DNA of 64,000 nt from Rhodococcus sp. KRD162. Lineage in GTDB: Bacteria > Actinomycetota > Actinomycetes > Mycobacteriales > Mycobacteriaceae. Positions 20,511 to 31,253 of this stretch are shown here, piece after piece (the stretch's first letter is position 1; each line of letters begins with the position of its first letter). Below the pieces are notes generated by a model, which was not told where the DNA came from, did no database searches, and worked only from the letters and a program-made list of their open reading frames with translations. Location: the NCBI RefSeq assembly GCF_017168335.1, contig NZ_JABFAU010000005.1, positions 368,575-432,574 of the forward strand, read 5' to 3'. Both the position numbers and the translations under genes were made by a program.

Positions 20511-21329
20511 ATGACCGAGATAAGTGTCGGCGAGTTCGTGTTCGAGGTGGCGATATCGGGACCGACCGACGGTATTCCGGTGGTCGCGCTGCATGGTTTC
20601 CCACAGACGAATGTGTCGTGGACCAGTGTGACGCCGGGGTTGGTCGGTGCGGGTTGCCGAGTGATCGCGCCCAACCAGCGAGGATATTCGCCCGGTGCCC
20701 GCCCGGTCGGTGTCGAGCACTACCGCATCAACCATCTCACCGGCGACATCCTGGGGCTGCTCGATGCACTCGATCTGCCTTCGGCACACCTGGTGGGACA
20801 CGACTGGGGCGCGGTGGTCGCCTGGCACCTCGCGGCCGAACACCCCGATCGGGTACGCACGCTCACCGCGGCATCGGTCCCCCATTCGGCGGCTTTCAAC
20901 TGGGCCATCCGCGAGGATCCGGATCAGCAGGAGCGGTCACAGTACTTCGGCCTACTTCGAGAACCGGAGAAGGCCGAGCGTGTACTGGTGGAGAACGACG
21001 CGCAACGGCTGCGCGCCATGTTCGGTGCGCAGAGCCTCGACGAGGAATACGTTCGTCACCTCGCGGTACCCGGGGCATTGACAGCGGCGTCGAGTTGGTA
21101 CGCCGCGATGACCAAGGAGTTCGCGAACCTTCCTCCGGTGACCGTCCCCACCACCTACCTCTGGAGCAACGGCGACACAGCCATCGGCCGTGCCGGTGCG
21201 GAGCGTTGCGGTGAATTCGTCGATGCGCCGTATCGATTCGTCGAATTGGACGGGGTATCCCATTGGATCCCCGAGGAAGCCGCCGAAGTGCTCACCGCCG
21301 AAATTCTGGCGCGCATTCGGTCCGTCTAG
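20511..21329 (+). CDS. Alpha/beta-hydrolase, epoxide-hydrolase-like
   Basis: A 272-residue alpha/beta-hydrolase. It has the oxyanion motif ALHGFPQ, the nucleophile elbow LVGHDWGAVV with Asp instead of Ser (about residue 98), an acidic residue in LWSNGDTAIG and the catalytic His in LDGVSHWIPEE. An Asp nucleophile places it with epoxide hydrolases/haloalkane dehalogenases rather than esterases. The start has GAAGGG 6 nt upstream. It follows the TetR gene by 35 nt on the same strand. Its stop codon shares CTAG with the convergent MFS gene. Confidence 0.85.
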   Translation: MTEISVGEFVFEVAISGPTDGIPVVALHGFPQTNVSWTSVTPGLVGAGCRVIAPNQRGYSPGARPVGVEHYRINHLTGDILGLLDALDLPSAHLVGHDWGAVVAWHLAAEHPDRVRTLTAASVPHSAAFNWAIREDPDQQERSQYFGLLREPEKAERVLVENDAQRLRAMFGAQSLDEEYVRHLAVPGALTAASSWYAAMTKEFANLPPVTVPTTYLWSNGDTAIGRAGAERCGEFVDAPYRFVELDGVSHWIPEEAAEVLTAEILARIRSV

Positions 21330-22648
21330 ACCTCGCGTGGGGCCCGCACCTTCAGCAGTGCCAGGAGTCCGGCACCGAGAACGATGATCAGTCCGGCGAT
21401 ACCCGCGCGATCGGCGCTGAACATCCAGACGAACAGACCGAACAGGGACGGTGCCAGAAAAGAGGCAGCCCGCCCGGTCGTCGCATACAAACCGAAGAAC
21501 TGGCCTTCTCGCCCGGGCGGCGCGAGCCGGGCGAGGAAGGTACGGGCCGACGATTGCGCCGGCCCGACGAACAGGCACAGAATCAGCCCGAAGACCCAGA
21601 ACATCGTCGGCCCCGAGACGAACAGCAGGACGATACCGGCGGCGATCATCGATGTGAGGGAGAAGACGATGACCTTCTTGGGACCGACGCGGTCATCGAA
21701 CCGACCGGCGACGATCGCTCCGATCCCGGCGATGACATTGGCCGCGATACCGAACAGCAGCACGTCCGCTGCTCCGATGCCGTAGACGCTGACGGCGAGA
21801 ACGGCTCCGAAGGTGAACACTCCGGCCAACCCGTCGCGGAACAGGGCGCTGGCGATCAGGTAGTGGACAGCGCGGCGGTCTGCGCTCCACAACTCGCGTA
21901 CGTCGCGAAAGAGAACCCGGTACGACTCGACGAAGCCTGCCTCCGCCGCCTTCGGATCGGCCACCGCGCGGGGCACCTCGGGAACTGCCGTCATCACCGG
22001 GATGGCCGAGACCGCGAACCAGACGGCGGCCAATACCGCGACGAACCTGATGTTCAACCCGCCGTCGGTGGTGAGGCCGAGAAAACCTCGAGTGTCGCCG
22101 TCGCCGGCGATGAAGCCGAGGTAGCAGATCAGCAGCAACACGATCCCACCGAAATAGCCCATGGCCCAGCCGAACCCGGATACTCGGCCGATGTTCTCCG
22201 GGGTGGAGACCTGCCGCAGCATCGAGTTGTACGGGATGCTGGCCAACTCGAACATGACGGATCCGAGACCGAGTAACACGAGGCCGAGCCAGAGGTAGTG
22301 GTAGTCGTCCTTGACGAAGAACAGACCGGCCATGGCCACGACGGTCAACGCGGTCAACAGCCCGAGCAGCCATTTGCGTTTGCCGCGGGCGTCGAAGTAC
22401 TGCCCACACACCGGTGCCAGAAGTGCGATGACGACGCTCGACACGGCGATCGACCAGCTGAACCAGGTAGTGGCAGAGATAGAGCCGGGAAGGTCGTCGC
22501 CGACGGCATCGGTGAGATACACCGAGAACACGAAGGTGAGAATCACCGCGTTGAATGCCGCCGAGCCCCAGTCCCAGAATCCCCAGGCGGTGACCTGCTT
22601 GCGGGTGGTTGCGACTCCGACGACGGCGGCCTCGGGCTGGGTTCCCAT
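21326..22648 (-). CDS. MFS transporter, UMF1/Atg22-like
   Basis: A 440-residue protein with about 12 predicted membrane helices. The N-terminus QVTAWGFWDWGSAAFNAVI followed by FVFSVYLTDAVG resembles the UMF1/Atg22 family of major facilitator transporters. The loop VCGQYFDARGKRKWLL matches the MFS loop 2-3 motif, and RVSGFGWAMGYFGGIVLLL is typical of UMF1. Substrate is unknown; yeast Atg22 exports amino acids from vacuoles. It is divergent from the PadR gene 84 nt away. Confidence 0.85.
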   Translation of the reverse strand: MGTQPEAAVVGVATTRKQVTAWGFWDWGSAAFNAVILTFVFSVYLTDAVGDDLPGSISATTWFSWSIAVSSVVIALLAPVCGQYFDARGKRKWLLGLLTALTVVAMAGLFFVKDDYHYLWLGLVLLGLGSVMFELASIPYNSMLRQVSTPENIGRVSGFGWAMGYFGGIVLLLICYLGFIAGDGDTRGFLGLTTDGGLNIRFVAVLAAVWFAVSAIPVMTAVPEVPRAVADPKAAEAGFVESYRVLFRDVRELWSADRRAVHYLIASALFRDGLAGVFTFGAVLAVSVYGIGAADVLLFGIAANVIAGIGAIVAGRFDDRVGPKKVIVFSLTSMIAAGIVLLFVSGPTMFWVFGLILCLFVGPAQSSARTFLARLAPPGREGQFFGLYATTGRAASFLAPSLFGLFVWMFSADRAGIAGLIIVLGAGLLALLKVRAPREV

Positions 22649-22694
22649 GGTTGCCAACACTAGCCCGAGAAGGTCGGCCGCCGAAGTGCACCTA

Positions 22695-25301
<2,607 letters not shown>

Positions 25302-25324
25302 TCTGTCCGCTAGCCTGTCTCACC

Positions 25325-26128
25325 GTGAGCCTGCCCAATCCCAGCCAAGATGCCCGCGCCGTCGTCACCGGAGCCTCCTCCGGGATCGGTGAAGCCCTGG
25401 CCACCGAACTCGCCGCCCGTGGTCACTCGCTGATCGTGGTGGCGCGACGCGGCGAGCTGCTCGAGGCGTTGGCTGCCAAGCTCACGGCCGAGCACGGCGT
25501 TGCCGTCGAGGTGCGTCAGTCGGATCTGTCGAACCGCGAACAGCGTCAGGATCTGGTCACCGAACTGTCCGAGCGTGAGATCTCGATCCTGTGCAACAAC
25601 GCAGGCATCGCGACATTCGGCCCGTTGGCCGGGCTCGATCCGGAGTACGAGCGAGATCAGGTCGAGCTCAATGCCGTTGCGGTACACGATCTCACGCTGG
25701 CTGTCATGCCCGGCATGATCGGCCGTGGAGCGGGCGGCATCCTCATCACCGGTTCGGCGGCGGGCAACATGGCCATCCCCAACAACGCCACCTATGCCGC
25801 GACCAAGGCCTTCGTCAACACCTTCTCCGAATCGCTCCGCGGAGAGCTCGCGGGTACCGGTGTCAACGTCACCCTCCTCGCCCCCGGCCCGGTCCGCACC
25901 GAGACACCGGACCCGGCCGATGCCTCGATCGTGGACAAGATGGTTCCCGACTTTCTGTGGATCGACAGCGCCTACACCGCGAAGCTGTCGCTGGACGGCC
26001 TGGCGAAGAACAAGATGCGCGTCGTACCCGGACTGCTCAGCAAGGGCATGTCCGCGGCCGGGCAGTACAGCCCACGCAGCATTTCCGCACCGATCATCGG
26101 CAGCTTCTACAAGAAGCTGGGTAACTGA
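25325..26128 (+). CDS. Short-chain dehydrogenase/reductase
   Basis: A 267-residue classical SDR. It has the NAD(P) motif VVTGASSGIGEAL (about residues 13-25), NNAG (about 89), a catalytic Ser in ILITGSAAGN and the YAATK motif (Tyr about 156). The C-terminus KNKMRVVPGLLSKGMSAAG resembles actinobacterial SDRs of unknown substrate. It follows fadH by 23 nt and is probably cotranscribed. It converges on the HerA-like gene with only 2 nt between stops. Confidence 0.88.
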   Translation: MSLPNPSQDARAVVTGASSGIGEALATELAARGHSLIVVARRGELLEALAAKLTAEHGVAVEVRQSDLSNREQRQDLVTELSEREISILCNNAGIATFGPLAGLDPEYERDQVELNAVAVHDLTLAVMPGMIGRGAGGILITGSAAGNMAIPNNATYAATKAFVNTFSESLRGELAGTGVNVTLLAPGPVRTETPDPADASIVDKMVPDFLWIDSAYTAKLSLDGLAKNKMRVVPGLLSKGMSAAGQYSPRSISAPIIGSFYKKLGN

Positions 26129-26130
26129 CC

Positions 26131-27855
26131 TCAGCGCCGCCGGCGGCGTCCGGTTCCGAAGATGCTGCGCGAGATCTCACGCCCGGCAGCCGAGGCGGCC
26201 GACCGCAGGAAGCTCTTGACGGCCGGGTTGTCCATGATGCGCTCGGCGGCCGACGGACCTTCCGGCTCGCTCGGGGGTAGGTCGGGCAGATCGGCAGGCA
26301 ACGGCGGAATGTCGAACTTCTCGTCCGGAGCGGGCACGTTCGCCACCCGAGCGTTCATCCGCTCGTAAGCCGACTCACGATCGATGGTTTCTCGATACTT
26401 CGCAGACAGGGCGCTCGACGACGCGGCCGCCGCGATGGCGTCGTTTCCGATGGTGTCCATCAACGAACGAGGCGGGCGAATCTTCGTCCACGCCACCGGT
26501 GTCGGGGCACCCTTCTCCGAGAGCACCGTCACGATCGCCTCACCGGTACCCAACGACGTCAGCGCCTTCTCGAGGTCGTAGGCATCGGTCTTGGGGTAGG
26601 TGCGCACCGTCTTGTTCAGCGCCTTCTGATCGTCCGGTGTGAACGCGCGCAGAGCATGCTGAATTCGGGCACCCAATTGCGAGAGCACGTCATTGGGCAC
26701 GTCGGTCGGCAACTGCGTGCAGAAGAAGACGCCGACGCCCTTGGAGCGGATGAGCTTGACCGTCTGCTCCACCTGTTGCAGAAATGCCTTCGAGGCGTCG
26801 GCGAACAGCAGGTGCGCCTCGTCGAAGATGAAGACCAGTTTGGGCTTGTCGATGTCTCCAACCTCGGGCAGCGTCTGGAACAGATCGGCGAGCACCCACA
26901 TCAGGAACGTGGAGAACATGACCGGACGCGATGCCTGCGCTCCGAGCTCGAACAGCGTGATGATGCCTCGCCCGTCCGGTCCGACGCGCAACAGATCCTC
27001 GGTCGCCAGTTCCGGTTCGCCGAAGAAGGTGTCGCCGCCATCTGCTTCGAGGTTGACCAGCGCGCGCAGAATCACCCCTGCGGTCGCTGAGGACACACCG
27101 CCGATGCCTTTCAGATCAGCCTTGCCCTCGTCACTGGTCAGATGCATGATCACCGATCTCAGGTCCTTGAGATCGAGCAGGGCAAGCCCCTGGGAGTCGG
27201 CCCAATGGAAGATCAGACCGAGAGTGGACTCCTGAGTGTTGTTCAGCCCCAGCACTTTACTGAGCAGAATCGGCCCGAAGGCAGTGATCGTGGCACGCAC
27301 CGGCACACCGATTCCCTCCGTGCCGAGGGAGAGGAACTCCACCGGATGGCCCGCGGGTTCCCAGTCCGAAGCGCCGGTATCCACAGCTCGGCTGCGCATC
27401 TTCTCGTTGTCCTCGCCCGGCGCCGACAAACCCGACAGGTCGCCTTTGACATCGGCCATCACGACGGGCACACCGGCGGCGCAGAGCTGTTCGGCAATCC
27501 CCTGCAGCGTCTTCGTCTTTCCGGTGCCGGTGGCTCCGGCAACCAGTCCGTGCCGGTTCAACGTGGCCAACGGAATTCGAATGCGGGCAGCCGGGTCGGT
27601 GTCGCCGTCCAGCATCACCGTTCCCAGTTCCAGCGCAGCGCCCACCGAGGCGTATCCGGCTGCGATCTCGGCGGCCTTGCCGTTCGCGGTCGGGGACAGC
27701 CCCTGTTCCGCGGCGAGCGCTTCGGCCTCGGCCGCTTCGGCCGCGGCCAAGGCCTCGGCGGCCACCCGCGCAGCTTCGACGGCGGCCGCCTTGGCCGCCT
27801 TCGCCTTCTCGGCCGGGCTGAGCGTGGGTGCCGGCTGGGTCGGGTCGACTGTCAT
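26131..27855 (-). CDS. HerA-like ATPase, DUF853 (helicase HerA-like domain) protein
   Basis: A 574-residue P-loop ATPase of the HerA/FtsK-like DUF853 family. An Ala/Glu-rich helical N-terminus (KAAAVEAARVAAEALAAAEA) precedes the core. Walker A is VAGATGTGKTKTLQGIAEQL (about residue 105), Walker B LVFIFDEAHLLFADA (about 340), and IRSKGVGVFFCTQLPTDVP follows. It ends in a basic RRRRR tail. HerA proteins are DNA-pumping ATPases in archaeal repair; the bacterial DUF853 role is not established. The ATG has GGAGG 9 nt upstream; a 96-codon in-frame extension into the orn promoter is rejected. Confidence 0.88.
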   Translation of the reverse strand: MTVDPTQPAPTLSPAEKAKAAKAAAVEAARVAAEALAAAEAAEAEALAAEQGLSPTANGKAAEIAAGYASVGAALELGTVMLDGDTDPAARIRIPLATLNRHGLVAGATGTGKTKTLQGIAEQLCAAGVPVVMADVKGDLSGLSAPGEDNEKMRSRAVDTGASDWEPAGHPVEFLSLGTEGIGVPVRATITAFGPILLSKVLGLNNTQESTLGLIFHWADSQGLALLDLKDLRSVIMHLTSDEGKADLKGIGGVSSATAGVILRALVNLEADGGDTFFGEPELATEDLLRVGPDGRGIITLFELGAQASRPVMFSTFLMWVLADLFQTLPEVGDIDKPKLVFIFDEAHLLFADASKAFLQQVEQTVKLIRSKGVGVFFCTQLPTDVPNDVLSQLGARIQHALRAFTPDDQKALNKTVRTYPKTDAYDLEKALTSLGTGEAIVTVLSEKGAPTPVAWTKIRPPRSLMDTIGNDAIAAAASSSALSAKYRETIDRESAYERMNARVANVPAPDEKFDIPPLPADLPDLPPSEPEGPSAAERIMDNPAVKSFLRSAASAAGREISRSIFGTGRRRRR

Positions 27856-27949
27856 GTCCGCGTCCTCCAAGAACGTGTGCTGTAACTGAACTGGTTCGAT
27901 CGCCACCGCAAACCCTAGCGGCTGCAGGGCGCGCACTACTGTGGAGCGA

Positions 27950-28561
27950 GTGCAGGACAAACTCGTGTGGATCGACTGTGAAATGACCGGCTTGGACCTG
28001 AGCAAGGACAAGCTGATCGAAATTGCTGCTCTGGTGACCGACAGCGAGCTCAACATTCTCGGGGAGGGTGTCGACATCGTCATCCATGCCGAGGACGAGG
28101 CGTTGGCGAACATGCCGGCCGTCGTGACCGCCATGCACGCCAAATCGGGGCTGACCGACGAGGTGCGGGCGTCGACGGTATCGCTGGAGGATGCAGAGCA
28201 GCAGGTGCTGGCCTATATCAAGGAGCACGTCCCGGTGGCCGGGACGGTGCCGCTGGCCGGCAATTCGATCGCCACCGACCGCGGATTCATCTCGCGTGAC
28301 ATGACCGCGCTCGATACCTATCTGCATTACCGCATGATCGACGTCAGCTCGATCAAAGAACTTTCCCGGCGGTGGTACCCGCGGATCTACTACGGGCAGC
28401 CTCCCAAGGGCTTGGCGCACCGCGCTCTCGCGGACATCAAGGAGTCCATCAAGGAGCTGCAGTACTACCGTCGAACGGCATTCGTGGCACAGCCGGGCCC
28501 GTCGACCAGCGATATCGCGGCTGTCGTTCAGGATCTCGACACGCAAGCAGGGGCGGATTAG
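27950..28561 (+). CDS. orn: Oligoribonuclease
   Basis: A 203-residue DEDDh exonuclease. [12 protein letters not shown] supplies the first Asp/Glu, [17 protein letters not shown] the second Asp, and [13 protein letters not shown] the catalytic His and last Asp. It degrades 2-5-nt RNA and pGpG to mononucleotides in the cytosol. YRTGL-type ends are replaced by [16 protein letters not shown] as in actinobacteria. The GTG at [11 protein letters not shown] matches the family start; a GTG three codons upstream is possible. Confidence 0.96.
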   Translation: MQDKLVWIDCEMTGLDLSKDKLIEIAALVTDSELNILGEGVDIVIHAEDEALANMPAVVTAMHAKSGLTDEVRASTVSLEDAEQQVLAYIKEHVPVAGTVPLAGNSIATDRGFISRDMTALDTYLHYRMIDVSSIKELSRRWYPRIYYGQPPKGLAHRALADIKESIKELQYYRRTAFVAQPGPSTSDIAAVVQDLDTQAGAD

Positions 28562-28587
28562 CAACCCGGGATTCAACCCGCTAGTAT
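28558..28587 (+). promoter_or_regulatory. Candidate promoter for tRNA-His
   Basis: TTAGCA at 28558-28563 and TAGTAT at 28582-28587 are separated by 18 nt and lie about 50 nt upstream of the tRNA, starting at the orn stop codon. This resembles a housekeeping promoter but the -35 match is weak. Confidence 0.35.
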
Positions 28588-28638
28588 TGTCGACGCTGCT
28601 GATGGAGAGCCACACACGGTTCTGCTGATGTGGACATG

Positions 28639-28715
28639 GTGGGTGTAGTTCAGCTGGTAGAGCACCAGGTTGTGATCCTGGGTGTCGCGGGTTCGAGTCC
28701 CGTCACTCACCCCAT
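28639..28715 (+). tRNA. tRNA-His(GUG)
   Basis: A complete cloverleaf with the extra 5' G (G-1 at 28639) facing C73, acceptor GTGGGTG/CACTCAC, anticodon GTG at 28673-28675 in TTGTGAT, T loop TTCGAGT, and an encoded 3' CCA (28713-28715). G-1:C73 is the histidine identity element. Confidence 0.97.
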
Positions 28716-28722
28716 ACGACAA

Positions 28723-28755
28723 GGGCCGGTCTCCTCGTGAGACCGGCCTTTTTCG
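28723..28755 (+). terminator. Intrinsic terminator of tRNA-His
   Basis: GCCGGTCTC pairs with GAGACCGGC around a short loop and is followed directly by TTTTT, starting 8 nt after the tRNA. This is a classical rho-independent terminator. Confidence 0.85.
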
Positions 28756-28811
28756 TGCGTTCATTCCCCGGCCTCGAGCGTTCCCGGTGCCGACGCGGCC
28801 CCTCCGACCTC

Positions 28812-28831
28812 GAATTACGTTGTTGTAATTC
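28812..28831. repeat. AT-rich inverted repeat in the leader of the M23 peptidase gene
   Basis: GAATTAC and GTAATTC are perfect 7-nt arms separated by GTTGTT. It lies in the 311-nt stretch between tRNA-His and the M23 peptidase gene, which otherwise holds the tRNA terminator and no recognised riboswitch. It could be an operator or a weak hairpin. Confidence 0.4.
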
Positions 28832-29026
28832 AACTTTCAGGTTTCTTATGGGGTTGATGTGACGTACGGTAACTAATGGCACTTTTGGGGAAGAAAAGTA
28901 CCAATGTGATTCATGTGTTTTCTGCTACGTGAGTTCAGCGTGCCCCGAAGCGTCACCGAACATGTTCTTACGCCCACATCGCACCAGTCCATCGGTGCGC
29001 GTTGGGCGCAGACGAGGAGGCTATTC

Positions 29027-29779
29027 GTGGGTCGCAGATTGCACAGAGTCATAGCGGGTTCGATGTTGTCGGCAGCACTGTGCATCGGCGCAACCGGCAT
29101 GGTCAACCCCGCGGTGGCCACCGCACAACCCACGATCGAACTGCCCCAGATCCCGATCCCCCAACCCGATGCTCAACAGCGGGCCGCGATCCTGTCCGCC
29201 GTGCTCGACGCAACCGGCGTCCTGATCACGCAGGTCGCTGCCATCGTTCTCGACGGCGATACGCTCTCGACACCGGACGCACCGAGCACAACGGACCTGC
29301 CCGCGATCGAACTTCCGATCGCGCCGCCCACCATCGGACTCGGCGGTGCAGTGCTCCCCATCGAGGCAGGCAAATACCGAATCTCCTCGGGCTACGGCGG
29401 ACGCAACAACCCGACCGGAAACGGCGCGCAGTACCACCAGGGAATCGATCTCGCCGCCGACAGCGGAACCCCCATCCACGCGGTGACCGGCGGAACCGTC
29501 GTCCAGGCCGGAGATGCAGGCGACGGCTACGGCAAACTCGTCCGGATCAAGAGCGGCAACACCGAGACCTACTACGGCCATCAGTCCAGCATCGCGGTCT
29601 CCGTCGGCGACGAAGTGGCACCGGGAGACGTCCTCGGCGCTGTCGGCAGCACCGGCAATTCGACCGGACCGCACCTGCATTTCGAGGTACGTAACAACGG
29701 ATCGAGCATCGAGCCGACGGCATATCTGAAGACCCTCGGCATCGATCCCTCGCTGTATCAGACCCGCGACCGGCGCTGA
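29027..29779 (+). CDS. Secreted M23 (LytM-type) peptidase family protein
   Basis: A 250-residue exported protein. A signal peptide is visible at the N-terminus (RRLHRVIAGSMLSAALCIGA, cleavage likely near ATAQP). The C-terminal M23 domain (about residues 115-245) keeps the zinc ligands in YHQGIDLAADSG (H, D) and PHLHFEVRNNG (H-x-H), so it may be an active cell-wall endopeptidase. The GTG start is set by GAGGAGG about 7 nt upstream; earlier in-frame ATG codons are rejected because they precede the signal peptide. It converges with an L,D-transpeptidase gene, another cell-wall enzyme. Confidence 0.9.
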   Translation: MGRRLHRVIAGSMLSAALCIGATGMVNPAVATAQPTIELPQIPIPQPDAQQRAAILSAVLDATGVLITQVAAIVLDGDTLSTPDAPSTTDLPAIELPIAPPTIGLGGAVLPIEAGKYRISSGYGGRNNPTGNGAQYHQGIDLAADSGTPIHAVTGGTVVQAGDAGDGYGKLVRIKSGNTETYYGHQSSIAVSVGDEVAPGDVLGAVGSTGNSTGPHLHFEVRNNGSSIEPTAYLKTLGIDPSLYQTRDRR

Positions 29780-29802
29780 TCGACGAACACGGGATCGATC
29801 AG
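29776..29802. terminator. Bidirectional hairpin between M23 peptidase and L,D-transpeptidase genes
   Basis: CTGATCGA and TCGATCAG are perfect 8-nt arms around an 11-nt loop. The arms include the stop codons of both converging genes, so one hairpin can end both transcripts. No T-run is present. Confidence 0.5.
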
Positions 29803-30992
29803 ACGGTGGTCGCGTTTCCTGCTTTCCACTCGTCCCACGGGATGTTCCAGTCGCCGAGTCCGTCGGTACCCGAGAGCGTTCCTCCGACCGTGTTCTTCAC
29901 CACGACGATGTCCCCGCGTTTGGTGTTGTCGTAGACCCACTTGGCGTTGGTAGGACTGAGATTCAGGCAACCGTGCGAGGTGTTCGAGTAGCCCTGCTGC
30001 CCTACCGACCACGGTGCCGAATGAAAGAAGATGCCGCTGTACGACATACGGGTGGCCCAGTCGACCGGAGTGCGATATCCGCTCGACGAGTCCACCGGCA
30101 CACCGTACGTCGACGAATCCATCACCAGGTGATCGAATCGGTCGCCAATGATGTACACGCCGTTGTCGGTGGGAGTGCTGTCTTTGCCCATCGACGTCGG
30201 CATGGTGATGACGTCCTGACCGTTGACGTTGAACGTCACCTGTTTGGTGTAGTCGTCCGCGGTGGCGATGACGGCGTCGCCGATCGTGAACGAGGTGCTC
30301 GCATCCTCCTGGCCGAAGATGCCGTCACCGAGATCGCGCCCGTAGACGTTCACCGCTACCTCGACCTCGGTGCCGGGAGCCCAGTAATTCTGCGGCCGCC
30401 AGCGAACCTCGGTGTTGTTGACCCAGTAGAACGCGCCTTCGACCGCGGGCGTCGTGGTGACCGTGATTGCGTTCTGCGCAGCAACCCGGTCGGCGATCGG
30501 TTCGTCGAACTGGACTGCCACCGGCTGCCCGATGCCCACGATGGAACCGGGATTCGGCAGAACATACGGCTTGGTGAAGTTTCCGGGCTGACTGGTGGTG
30601 AAACTCGTGACGGTGCTCGACGCTCCCCCGAGTCCGTACGCGTCGGCCTGCACGCGGTACTGACGGTCGTACCCGAGCGGTTCGGTGTTGGTCCAGGACA
30701 GCCCGTCGGGTGACACAGCGCCCGATACCGGCTCGCCCTCGGGGTTGAGCATGGTGACCGAGGACAGTTTGCCGTCGGCCACCGAGACGGTGACCGGGTC
30801 CGCAGGCGAGAATCCTACGGCTCCGTCGACGACGCTGGATGTCAGCTTCGGCTTCATCAGTTCGGTCATCGGATTCGAGTCGATCGGCACCGACGGCTCG
30901 GAGATGTCCGATCCAGACGTGCATCCAGACAAGACCGCAGCCGAAGCAACAAACCCCACCGCGGCGAGTACGAATCCGCGACACACCTTCAT
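29799..30992 (-). CDS. L,D-transpeptidase lipoprotein (YkuD domain)
   Basis: A 397-residue lipoprotein. The signal sequence ends in the lipobox AVLSGC (Cys24), giving a membrane-anchored extracytoplasmic enzyme. Two Ig-like domains (about residues 45-250) are followed by a YkuD catalytic domain with FHSAPW and the active-site SHGCLNLS (Cys about 340). This is the architecture of mycobacterial LdtMt1/LdtMt2, which make 3-3 cross-links in peptidoglycan and are inhibited by carbapenems. The start is set by the signal peptide; 35 upstream in-frame codons are excluded. Confidence 0.94.
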   Translation of the reverse strand: MKVCRGFVLAAVGFVASAAVLSGCTSGSDISEPSVPIDSNPMTELMKPKLTSSVVDGAVGFSPADPVTVSVADGKLSSVTMLNPEGEPVSGAVSPDGLSWTNTEPLGYDRQYRVQADAYGLGGASSTVTSFTTSQPGNFTKPYVLPNPGSIVGIGQPVAVQFDEPIADRVAAQNAITVTTTPAVEGAFYWVNNTEVRWRPQNYWAPGTEVEVAVNVYGRDLGDGIFGQEDASTSFTIGDAVIATADDYTKQVTFNVNGQDVITMPTSMGKDSTPTDNGVYIIGDRFDHLVMDSSTYGVPVDSSSGYRTPVDWATRMSYSGIFFHSAPWSVGQQGYSNTSHGCLNLSPTNAKWVYDNTKRGDIVVVKNTVGGTLSGTDGLGDWNIPWDEWKAGNATTV

Positions 30993-31253
30993 CAACACAC
31001 CACTTCCCACTTCGAGCCCGACTCGGACGATTGTGCCAGCGCAGAATCGCTGCATTCCACTCGACAGCCCGTTCGACGAATAACGTTCGAGTACCAATCG
31101 CCGGGCGAAATGTTCGTGTTACCTCAGTGTCCGTGACCGCAGTTCTCCCGGAGAGCACATCACCGGACCTCGCAGAGTGCGGTGAGGACAACGTCATTTC
31201 CGGCTAACTGGCATGTAATGGCCGCGCACACTGGACCGGGCACTGTGGAACCC

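Noticed and set aside
27856..28143. N-terminal extension of the HerA-like ATPase
   Set aside because: It runs through the orn promoter and coding start; a GGAGG-preceded ATG at 27855 fits better.
28760..29026. ydaO (c-di-AMP) riboswitch before the M23 peptidase
   Set aside because: The conserved core motifs of that riboswitch could not be found in the leader.
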